Part shown: positions 5,222 through 10,604 of the stretch, piece by piece | How the letters are laid out: each line of letters begins with the position of its first letter | How positions within the stretch are numbered: the first letter of the stretch is position 1 | Assembly (NCBI GenBank): GCA_017629925.1 | Contig: JAGBWH010000125.1 | Location: 1-10,604, forward strand | Source: Clostridia bacterium | GTDB taxonomy: Bacteria > Bacillota > Clostridia > Oscillospirales > CAG-272 | Length of the DNA stretch: 10,604 nt | Direction: 5' to 3' | Translations under genes and position numbers: made by a program | The notes under the pieces: model-generated | What the model saw: only the letters and a program-made list of their open reading frames with translations | Database searches by the model: none | What the model was told of the DNA's origin: nothing

Positions 5222-7090
5222 ATGTATAAAATTTCAGTTCCTATTTCGAATAGCAATTTGCAAAGAAACGGCAGAGAGGCAACGCTCGTACAACTTCAAA
5301 AACTCAATGCAGAGCGTGTTTTTTTGGCGCTCGGTACCTATGAAACAGACATAGCCAAGCGCAAAATGGCGATGCAAGAGCTTCAAGACAACTGTTGTTT
5401 TTTTAGCGCACACGGGTTTGAGGTAGGCGCATGGATTTGGACGTTTTTATTTAGAGAAAAACCACCTTTTTGCCAAATGCGCACTTTGGATGGAACAGAG
5501 ATTGAAAACACGGTCTGCCCCACCGACGAAAACTTTGTTGCTTTTGCCGTCGACTACATCAAAGATGTTGCGCGGTGCGGTGTGGATATCATACAATTTG
5601 ACGATGATTTTCGATATGGATTTTTAAGCGATGCCCCCGCTTGCCTGTGCGACCATCACATGGCACACATTCGCCGCATTACAGGAGAAAACGTCACAAG
5701 AGAAACGCTCCGACACCATATTGTCAGTGGCGCAAAAAACAAATACCGCGATGCGTTCTTGAAGGCAAACGGAGATGCTTTTCGCCACTTTGCCCACCGT
5801 GTTCGCCATGCCGTGGATGAGGTTAATCCCTCCATTAGAATCAGTTTTTGCGCTTGCATGAGCAGTTGGGATTTAGATGGAACAAACCCAAGAGAACTTG
5901 CCACCATTTTAGCCGGTCAAACCAAACCCCTGCTTCGTCTCATTGGCGCTCCCTATTGGGCAACGAAAAATAGTTGGGGAAATGCATTGCAAGACGTCAT
6001 TGAATTGGAGCGTATGGAAAGCGCATGGACGAAAACAGAAAACATCGAAATCATGGCAGAGGGTGACGCTTACCCCAGACCGAGAACGCTTTGCCCTGCC
6101 TCCTATCTTGAAGGCTTTGATACCGCCATTCGCGCATCGGGTTGCACAGACGGCATTTTGAAGTATGGGATAGATTACCATTCAAACGCTGACTATGAAA
6201 CAGGCTATGCACTGCGACACGAAAGACATCGTGACCTATATGCCCAAATCGACAGAATGTTTGGCAAAAAAACCTCGTGCGGTGTCCGTGTGTATGAATG
6301 TCCAAATAAGATTGCCCAAATGGAAATGCCCACAAAGGTAAACAAAACAGTGGATATAGAACACCTCTTTTTTTCTCGTGCGGCGCGCACGCTTGCCTAT
6401 AACACCATTCCTACCGTCTACGAGGGTGAAGGGATCTGCGGCATCGTATTTGACGAGAATGCAAGAACACTCCCTTTAGATGCACTAAAGCATGGGCTGA
6501 TTCTTGACATTGCCGCAGCGGAAATTCTCACCCAAAGAGGGGTTGACGTGGGGCTTGAGCGCATAGGCGAAGCCACCACGGGAAAATCGGAGCATTTTCG
6601 CTTTGATGATAATCACATTTTGGCAAATGGGGCGGTGGTCTATGACATCGTGCTAAACGCCTCCGCCGAGGTACTCAGCGATATGGATACACCAAAAGGT
6701 GTGGTGCCCGTATCCTACCGCTACGAAAACCCGGATGGTCATCGTTTTTTGGTTTTGAATATCAATACCAGGTCAGACGCCGACAATCTTTTGAAGCATT
6801 ACCAGAGAAGTCTTCAATATGCGCAGACCATAAAATGGCTCTCCGGCAAAGCGTTGCCTGCATATCTGTACGGAAACCCCGCACTGTATATCCAATGCAA
6901 GGAAAGCGCATCCTCGCTCTCCGTTGGACTTTGGAACTTTTTCGCCGATGAGGTCATTGCCCCTGTTGTACAGCTGGATAAGGCCTATACTTCCCTTTCC
7001 TGCATGAACTGTAACGGACGAATAGACGGTGATCGTGTGATCCTCTCGGATATTCAGCCGTTTGGATTTGTAGCGTTTGAAGTGACATAA
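5222..7090 (+). CDS. Glycoside-hydrolase-like TIM-barrel protein, family unassigned
   Basis: A 622-residue protein without a signal peptide or membrane segment, so probably cytoplasmic. Residues 20-345 read as alternating strands and helices of a TIM barrel: LNAERVFLALG (28-38), FEVGAWIWTF (66-75), VDIIQFDDDFRYG (121-133), IRISFCACMSS (205-215), IEIMAEGDAYPRPR (275-288) and DGILKYGIDYH (310-320). D127-D129 and E280 sit at strand ends, where catalytic acids of such barrels usually lie, but the assignment is inference. Residues 380-480 resemble the domain after the barrel in beta-galactosidase-like enzymes, and the C-terminus (about 570-622) is a small beta domain. The start is ATG 5222, 9 bases after AGGAGG (5207-5212); the frame is open to 5180 but has no better start. 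It is probably transcribed with the M14-like gene. The substrate is unknown. Confidence 0.65.
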   Translation: MYKISVPISNSNLQRNGREATLVQLQKLNAERVFLALGTYETDIAKRKMAMQELQDNCCFFSAHGFEVGAWIWTFLFREKPPFCQMRTLDGTEIENTVCPTDENFVAFAVDYIKDVARCGVDIIQFDDDFRYGFLSDAPACLCDHHMAHIRRITGENVTRETLRHHIVSGAKNKYRDAFLKANGDAFRHFAHRVRHAVDEVNPSIRISFCACMSSWDLDGTNPRELATILAGQTKPLLRLIGAPYWATKNSWGNALQDVIELERMESAWTKTENIEIMAEGDAYPRPRTLCPASYLEGFDTAIRASGCTDGILKYGIDYHSNADYETGYALRHERHRDLYAQIDRMFGKKTSCGVRVYECPNKIAQMEMPTKVNKTVDIEHLFFSRAARTLAYNTIPTVYEGEGICGIVFDENARTLPLDALKHGLILDIAAAEILTQRGVDVGLERIGEATTGKSEHFRFDDNHILANGAVVYDIVLNASAEVLSDMDTPKGVVPVSYRYENPDGHRFLVLNINTRSDADNLLKHYQRSLQYAQTIKWLSGKALPAYLYGNPALYIQCKESASSLSVGLWNFFADEVIAPVVQLDKAYTSLSCMNCNGRIDGDRVILSDIQPFGFVAFEVT

Positions 7091-7098
7091 TGGCAACA

Positions 7099-7133
7099 AA
7101 AAAGGGCTATGCCATTAGGGTGATGTCCTTTTT
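7099..7133 (+). terminator. Weak candidate terminator after the TIM-barrel gene
   Basis: AAAAAGG (7099-7105) pairs with CCTTTTT (7127-7133), with a G-T and a C-G pair inside and a large loop. A further T-run follows at about 7140-7144. It begins 9 bases past the stop. The stem is mostly A-T, so confidence is low, and the hairpin at 7221-7273 is a stronger terminator for the same transcript. Confidence 0.3.
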
Positions 7134-7157
7134 GGAGAATTTTTAATTTTCACCAAG

Positions 7158-7204
7158 TGCGAGCATCGCATTTGACTAGTCAAATGCAAATTGGGCTAAG
7201 CCAA
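7158..7204. repeat. Overlapping palindromes, possible degenerate part of the hairpin array
   Basis: TGCGA-GCA-TCGCA at 7158-7170 is a 5-bp hairpin. Bases 7168-7187 form a perfect 20-base palindrome (GCATTTGACT followed by its reverse complement, CTAG at the centre). An imperfect palindrome, TTGGGCTAAGCCAA, lies at about 7191-7204, similar to the TTGGACTAGCCA unit of the array at 7308-7318. The spacing resembles the main array, but the linkers differ. Confidence 0.6.
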
Positions 7205-7220
7205 AACCTATATTACAAGC

Positions 7221-7277
7221 ACAAAGAGAGCAAGAGTACAAGGAGAAAATCCTTATATTCTTGCTCTGTTTGTTTTA
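7221..7277. terminator. Long intrinsic terminator between convergent genes
   Basis: AGAGCAAGA (7227-7235) pairs with TCTTGCTCT (7259-7267). The stem continues inward through G-T, T-A, A-T, one mismatch and then AAGGA with TCCTT around a GAAAA loop (7245-7249). It extends outward through ACAAA with TTTGT (7221-7225, 7269-7273) after one mismatch. It is followed on the plus strand by TTTTATTG, fitting termination of the TIM-barrel transcript. Near-complete symmetry allows it to act on the convergent ligase transcript too. Confidence 0.82.
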
Positions 7278-7280
7278 TTG

Positions 7281-7468
7281 ATGAATTGATGCTGACGCAT
7301 CATGAATTGGACTAGCCATGAATTCTCGCTTCGCTCCATGAATTGAATTGCAACAAATATCATGCCCGCAGGGCAATTCATGCAGTTTACTGCAATTCAT
7401 GACACGCAGTGTCAATTTATGCAACGGCGTTGCAATTCATTGCGTGTTCTCCATGAAGGAGAACACGC
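7281..7468. repeat. Array of variable-stem hairpins with ATGAATT/AATTCAT linkers
   Basis: About nine units. Perfect small hairpins: GATGC-TGAC-GCATC (7288-7301), GCCC-GCA-GGGC (7364-7374), GCAGT-TT-ACTGC (7382-7393), GACAC-GCA-GTGTC (7401-7413), GCAAC-GGC-GTTGC (7421-7433), and the large GCGTGTTCTCC with GGAGAACACGC around ATGAA (7442-7468, 11 bp perfect). Weak or decayed units are GGACTAGCC (7309-7317), CTCGCTTCGCTC (7325-7336) and a stemless one at 7345-7362. Linkers are ATGAATT at 7281-7287, 7302-7308, 7318-7324 and 7338-7344, and AATTCAT (its reverse complement) at 7375-7381, 7394-7400 and 7434-7440, with AATTTAT at 7414-7420. The linker orientation flips across the decayed middle. The large hairpin ends 6 bases from the ligase stop codon. 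The array fills the gap between convergent genes; no ORF is credible here. Confidence 0.88.
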
Positions 7469-7474
7469 TAAACA

Positions 7475-9202
7475 TTACACTCTTTTATCAATCTTAAAAC
7501 GGAGAATTTTCTTTGAGGTATTCTTCTCAAATTCTTCGTGGCGGATTTTGACATGGCCGATGTGCTTATAGGAGATAAGGTAATCGTTGACTTCTTTCAC
7601 CTTCTCTGCAAAATAGCCTTCCACGTCGGTGATGCCGAGCGCTTCAAGTCTTTCTGCATCGGGGAAAATCTCTGCCACAATAATTTCTTTTTCGGGATGA
7701 TCCACACATTCGCCCGCATAAACGATGACCTCGCTGATGCCGTCAATGCGTTGTGCTAATTCCACTTCAATTTCTTCCGGATATACGTTTTTACCATTGC
7801 TAAACAAAATCATGTTTTTCTTTCTACCGGTAATGTAGATCCAGCATTCATCGCCATTTCTCACCACGTGGCCGTAGTCACCGGTGCGGAAGTAGCCTTC
7901 ATCGTCAAACACGGCGGCAGTCGCTTCCGGCTCGTCATAGTAGCCCAGCATAACGTTGGGGCCTTTGTAGCAAATTTCGCCATCGCCGTCTTCGTCGGGC
8001 TCAAGAATTTTCACTTGACCGCCAATAATGGGCATACCCACAGAGCCTTGCTTTTGGTAGAGGTTGCGGTTGCAGGAAATGAGAGGCGCACATTCGGTGA
8101 TGCCGTAGCCATTGAGAACGTTAAGTCCCCAAGCTTGGAAATCTTCGATGATATCTTGACGCAGGGGCGCACCACCGGAAATGACCATTTCCAGTTTGCC
8201 ACCCAGCGTATGATGCACTTCTGCAAACAATTTACGGCGCACGTCAATGCCGAGTTTGAGCAAGAATTTGCTGATTTTCATACCCTTGCGCATGGTGTCT
8301 GCCTTGCCCTTCTTTTCCGCGCCTTGCCAAATCTTTTTGTGGAGGGTTTCAAGGAACAAAGGCACCAAAATCACATGAGAGGGTTGTTGCTCTTGAATTT
8401 CACGCACAAAGTATTTAATACCGCTGGAAATATAAATTTCGGAGCATTGCGCATAGTGTCCTACGATGTTGACCGTAGAGCCGAAGGTATGGTGAGCAGG
8501 CAGTACCATCATGGTTTTGGGGGTGATGTCAAAGAGGTACATACCCTGTGTCATGTCGCTGACAATGTTGGTAATCGACAGCATAACGCCCTTGCCCTTG
8601 CCTGTGGTACCGGAGGTAAACACGATCGTAGCAAGCTCGTCCGGCTTCACCTCGTAGCTATCGTAAAGGGTGCTGCCACCCTCCAGCAAAGCATGACCTT
8701 TTTCAATGAGAGCAGATACGGAAATATCGCCTTCTACACCATCTTCGCCCATGGCAATAAAGAGGGTGCCCTCAGGCATATTTTCACGGAGATAGTTTGC
8801 TTTTTGGCTGATTTCACCGCCATAGCACACCGCCGCGCAGCCTGCACGGTTGGCAATGCCCAGCAGTTCTTCTTCGGGCAGGTCTTTGTCGGTCGGCACG
8901 GTCACAGCACCAATGGACATCAGAGCAAAGTAGCAATAGATCCATTCCCATGAATTCTTGCCCGAGATCATGACCTTTTTGCCCGAAAGGCCCATATCCA
9001 TCATGGCTTCGCCCAAAGCACGAACATCTCTTTTCACCTGTGCATAAGTAATTTTTTGCACCACTTTATCATTGGGGGCATTTTTATAAGAAATCGCCAC
9101 TCCATCAGGGTTTCTCGCGGCGGTATTTTCCATCATCACACGGAAATCACGAAAAACAGTTGTTTCATAGAGAGGGTAATTTTTGCGTTTCATTCTTGCC
9201 AT
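7475..9202 (-). CDS. AMP-forming acyl-CoA synthetase-like ligase (long-chain type)
   Basis: A 575-residue member of the adenylate-forming (ANL) superfamily, which activates a carboxylic acid with ATP to an acyl-adenylate and then usually passes it to CoA. Core motifs are in order: the P-loop IVFTSGTTGKGKG (193-205), NGYGITE (364-370), YFRTGD (437-442), GRKKNMI with the hinge region (459-465) and a C-terminal TSKKILRFK (562-570) carrying the candidate catalytic lysine. The length and motif set suggest the FadD / long-chain acyl-CoA synthetase branch. There is no signal peptide; it is probably cytosolic or membrane-peripheral. The frame is open to 9334, but ATG 9202 is preferred: AAAGGAG (9211-9217) lies 8 bases upstream, and the promoter's predicted transcript start is near 9256. 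It is monocistronic as far as visible. It could instead charge an acyl carrier protein. Confidence 0.88.
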   Translation of the reverse strand: MARMKRKNYPLYETTVFRDFRVMMENTAARNPDGVAISYKNAPNDKVVQKITYAQVKRDVRALGEAMMDMGLSGKKVMISGKNSWEWIYCYFALMSIGAVTVPTDKDLPEEELLGIANRAGCAAVCYGGEISQKANYLRENMPEGTLFIAMGEDGVEGDISVSALIEKGHALLEGGSTLYDSYEVKPDELATIVFTSGTTGKGKGVMLSITNIVSDMTQGMYLFDITPKTMMVLPAHHTFGSTVNIVGHYAQCSEIYISSGIKYFVREIQEQQPSHVILVPLFLETLHKKIWQGAEKKGKADTMRKGMKISKFLLKLGIDVRRKLFAEVHHTLGGKLEMVISGGAPLRQDIIEDFQAWGLNVLNGYGITECAPLISCNRNLYQKQGSVGMPIIGGQVKILEPDEDGDGEICYKGPNVMLGYYDEPEATAAVFDDEGYFRTGDYGHVVRNGDECWIYITGRKKNMILFSNGKNVYPEEIEVELAQRIDGISEVIVYAGECVDHPEKEIIVAEIFPDAERLEALGITDVEGYFAEKVKEVNDYLISYKHIGHVKIRHEEFEKNTSKKILRFKIDKRV

Positions 9203-9262
9203 TTTTTGTTCTCCTTTGAAAAAAATGTGTTCATTTTTCAGAATGTGTTTAGCGCAAAAATA

Positions 9263-9292
9263 ATTATACCACTTTTTGCCACCCTCTCGCAA
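9263..9292 (-). promoter_or_regulatory. Promoter of the acyl-CoA synthetase-like gene
   Basis: On the minus strand, TTGCGA (9292-9287) and a consensus TATAAT (9268-9263) are separated by 18 bases with a TGG extended -10. The predicted start near 9256 leaves a leader of about 54 bases containing AAAGGAG at 9217-9211. Confidence 0.65.
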
Positions 9293-9377
9293 TACTTTTG
9301 CCTTTAATTTCATAAAAATTAAAAATTCGTTCAAATATATAAGGAATATTTATGTAAAATCAGTACCCATAAACGTA

Positions 9378-9406
9378 TTTACAAATGAAAAAATATATGT
9401 TATAGT
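9378..9406 (+). promoter_or_regulatory. Promoter of the LRR protein gene
   Basis: TTTACA (9378-9383) and TATAGT (9401-9406) are separated by 17 bases with a TGT extended -10. A second -10-like TATACT lies at 9415-9420. The ribosome binding site AAGGAA is at 9430-9435, 8 bases before the ATG. Confidence 0.6.
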
Positions 9407-9443
9407 GATAGTGTTATACTTTGCTATGTAAGGAAACACGTTT

Positions 9444-10367
9444 ATGAAAAAAGCAATTATATTATCTATTATTGCAGTTGCGATTAGTTTTGCGATTGTG
9501 ATAACGCTGACAACCCTGTTGGTGATAAAAGTCCGTGACAAAATGAGTCAAGACAGTGGCTCAGCCGACTTAGCCTACAGACAAGTGGAAGATGGCTATA
9601 TGGTCAGAGGGATTGGTTCGTGCGATGAAACCGATATTGTTCTTCCCTCAACATACAAAGGCAAACCGGTCATAGGCATCGCTGACTACGCATTCACTGG
9701 TTGCGCACAGATTACTTCCGTCACCATTCCAAATAGTTGCACAAGTATTGGCTTGTCTGCGTTTTCGAGTTGTTTAAACCTTGAGAGCGTAGCCATCCCC
9801 GACAGCGTCACCTCAATTGGCGAATATGCGTTCTATCATTGCCAAAGTCTTACAGGCATTACCATACCCGGCAGCGTCACTTCAATTGCAAAAGAAACGT
9901 TCTCAGGTTGCACCAACCTTACGAGTGTGGTGATAGGCACAAGCGTCATCTCCATTGGCAAAGAAGCGTTCTCAGGTTGCAAGAGCCTGACAAGCATTAC
10001 CATTCCTGATAGCGTCACCTCAATTGGCGATAGTGCATTCTCGACTTGCACCGGCCTTATGAGTGTAACGCTTGGTGACAGCGTCATCTCGATTGGCTCT
10101 TGGGCATTCTCAGGTTGCGAGAACCTTATGAGCATTACCATTCCTGATAGCGTCACCTTGATTGGCCAATATGCATTCTTTAGTTGCGATAGCCTTACGA
10201 GCATCGTGTTTACAGACACTTCAACTTGGTATAGAACATACTATTCTGCCGATTGGGAAAACAAGACCGGTGGCGAATACACCCCTATGACAGATGCCAG
10301 CACAAACGTAGCGTATTTCACATCATCCGATTACTATTATCATTGGTGTTATTGGTACAAAAAATAA
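9444..10367 (+). CDS. BspA-type leucine-rich-repeat protein, membrane-anchored
   Basis: A 307-residue protein. MKK plus a hydrophobic stretch (about 5-29) forms an N-terminal anchor or uncleaved signal, so the rest is expected outside the membrane. After a short linker and a cap (about 43-89), seven LRR_5 / BspA-type repeats of exactly 23 residues run from 90 to 250 with consensus LTSITIPDSVTSIGxxAFSGCxx. A C-terminal capping segment (251-307) is rich in Tyr and Trp (YYYHWCYWYKK), as seen at the end of other BspA-like proteins. No LPXTG motif or other cell-wall sorting signal is present. BspA-type proteins usually mediate adhesion to host or extracellular matrix, or act as surface scaffolds; that role is inference here. 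It is short for the family and stands alone between its own promoter and a hairpin terminator. Confidence 0.9.
   Translation: MKKAIILSIIAVAISFAIVITLTTLLVIKVRDKMSQDSGSADLAYRQVEDGYMVRGIGSCDETDIVLPSTYKGKPVIGIADYAFTGCAQITSVTIPNSCTSIGLSAFSSCLNLESVAIPDSVTSIGEYAFYHCQSLTGITIPGSVTSIAKETFSGCTNLTSVVIGTSVISIGKEAFSGCKSLTSITIPDSVTSIGDSAFSTCTGLMSVTLGDSVISIGSWAFSGCENLMSITIPDSVTLIGQYAFFSCDSLTSIVFTDTSTWYRTYYSADWENKTGGEYTPMTDASTNVAYFTSSDYYYHWCYWYKK
9711..10193 (+). repeat. Tandem 69-bp repeats (7 copies) inside the LRR gene
   Basis: Seven in-frame 69-bp units encode the 23-residue LRRs. Units 4-5 and 6-7 form a 138-bp higher-order duplication: a 28-base string at 9993-10020 recurs exactly at 10131-10158, and both pairs encode an SVISIG unit followed by an SITIPDSVT unit. 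Confidence 0.85.
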
Positions 10368-10372
10368 GAAAA

Positions 10373-10405
10373 AACGCCCAAGCGAGCCTCTCTTGCTTGG
10401 GCGTT
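10373..10405 (-). terminator. Strong hairpin after the LRR gene, T-run on the minus-strand side
   Basis: AACGCCCAAGCGAG (10373-10386) pairs with CTTGCTTGGGCGTT (10392-10405) around CCTCT, with one G-T wobble: a 14-bp GC-rich stem. On the plus strand it is followed by GTCTATAC without a T-run. On the minus strand it is followed by TTTTTTCTTA. It fits best as a terminator for minus-strand transcription from the right, though it may also stop or stabilise the LRR transcript 5 bases after the stop. Confidence 0.7.
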
Positions 10406-10559
10406 GTCTATACACGAAGAAAATCACATGATGCCAAAGAAAACCGCAAAAAAAGGATACGCATAAGCCGAAAAATCTGTGGCAAAAAGCAAGTATGATT
10501 ATCATGATTTTCACGAAAGTGCAAACTTTTAGCAAATATATATAATGCCCATCTACGCA
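10406..10559. other. Gene-free A-rich spacer
   Basis: About 150 bases of A-rich DNA without a credible gene. A 12-codon reading frame at 10429-10467 lacks a ribosome binding site. A TATAAT-like string at about 10539-10544 has no matching -35 box. Nothing else is supported. Confidence 0.5.
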
Positions 10560-10588
10560 TTGACAGGGTTTATAAAACATGATATACT
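10560..10588 (+). promoter_or_regulatory. Near-consensus promoter reading out of the window
   Basis: A perfect TTGACA (10560-10565) and TATACT (10583-10588) are separated by 17 bases with a TGA extended -10. The transcript would start near 10595 and continue past the right edge. Confidence 0.72.
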
Positions 10589-10604
10589 GAAAAAAAGCAA
10601 AAAA

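Noticed and set aside
7281..7468. CRISPR array
   Set aside because: The constant element is only 7 bases, the intervals are palindromes of 9-13 bases rather than 30-base spacers, and there are no cas genes.
7868..8953. Long plus-strand reading frame of 361 codons
   Set aside because: It lies wholly antisense to the ligase, whose ANL motifs are intact; it has no ribosome binding site and low-complexity composition.
9203..9334. 44-residue N-terminal extension of the ligase
   Set aside because: It would begin upstream of the ligase promoter and lacks a ribosome binding site; ATG 9202 has an ideal one.
10429..10467. Small peptide gene of 12 codons in the right spacer
   Set aside because: No ribosome binding site and no promoter in front; lysine-rich content simply reflects A-rich DNA.
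1..10604. Insertion sequence or prophage
   Set aside because: No transposase, integrase, terminal inverted repeats with target duplication, or phage genes were seen; the repeats are non-coding.

Overview
The window looks like chromosomal DNA from a Firmicutes bacterium, most likely a Clostridia-class anaerobe. This is inferred from strong AGGAGG-type ribosome binding sites before almost every gene, a PadR / DUF1700 / DUF4097 operon, a BspA-type leucine-rich-repeat surface protein, moderate GC and AT-rich intergenic DNA. There are no rRNA or tRNA genes, no transposase, no phage genes and no CRISPR array.

Layout. (1) Positions 1-89 hold palindromic hairpin repeats abutting the stop codon of the first gene. 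(2) Positions 89-1832, minus strand: a DHA3-like MFS exporter followed 22 bp later by a small deaminase resembling blasticidin-S deaminase. The MFS gene has its own promoter and perhaps a leader attenuator. (3) Positions 2000-3996, plus strand: a PadR regulator, a DUF1700 (HAAS) membrane protein and a DUF4097 beta-helix protein in an overlapping, translationally coupled operon. It has a strong promoter carrying a near-perfect dyad and ends in a strong terminator. (4) Positions 4018-7090, plus strand: an M14-type zinc carboxypeptidase-like protein (TTG start) and a 622-residue TIM-barrel, glycoside-hydrolase-like protein, both apparently cytoplasmic. (5) Positions 7091-7474: a gene-free stretch between convergent genes, holding a long bidirectional-looking terminator and an array of short hairpins with variable stems joined by a near-constant ATGAATT/AATTCAT linker. 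(6) Positions 7475-9292, minus strand: a long-chain acyl-CoA synthetase-like AMP-forming ligase with its promoter. (7) Positions 9378-10405, plus strand: a membrane-anchored BspA-type LRR protein made of seven 23-residue repeats. (8) The right edge carries a near-consensus promoter that points out of the window.

How the parts may work together. PadR plus DUF1700/DUF4097 form a known envelope-associated module that probably represses itself through the dyad over its -10 box. The exporter/deaminase pair could be an export-plus-modify resistance unit against a nucleoside-like compound, or plain salvage next to an efflux pump. The M14-like and TIM-barrel enzymes probably process a glycosylated or peptide-linked substrate inside the cell, but neither substrate can be read from the sequence.

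The most unusual material is the hairpin repeats. Stems change while staying self-complementary, linkers stay nearly constant, and the same GCGTGTTC-armed hairpin directly follows the stop codons of two unrelated minus-strand genes about 7.4 kb apart. A second global regularity is that all six promoters identified carry a TGn extended -10 element.
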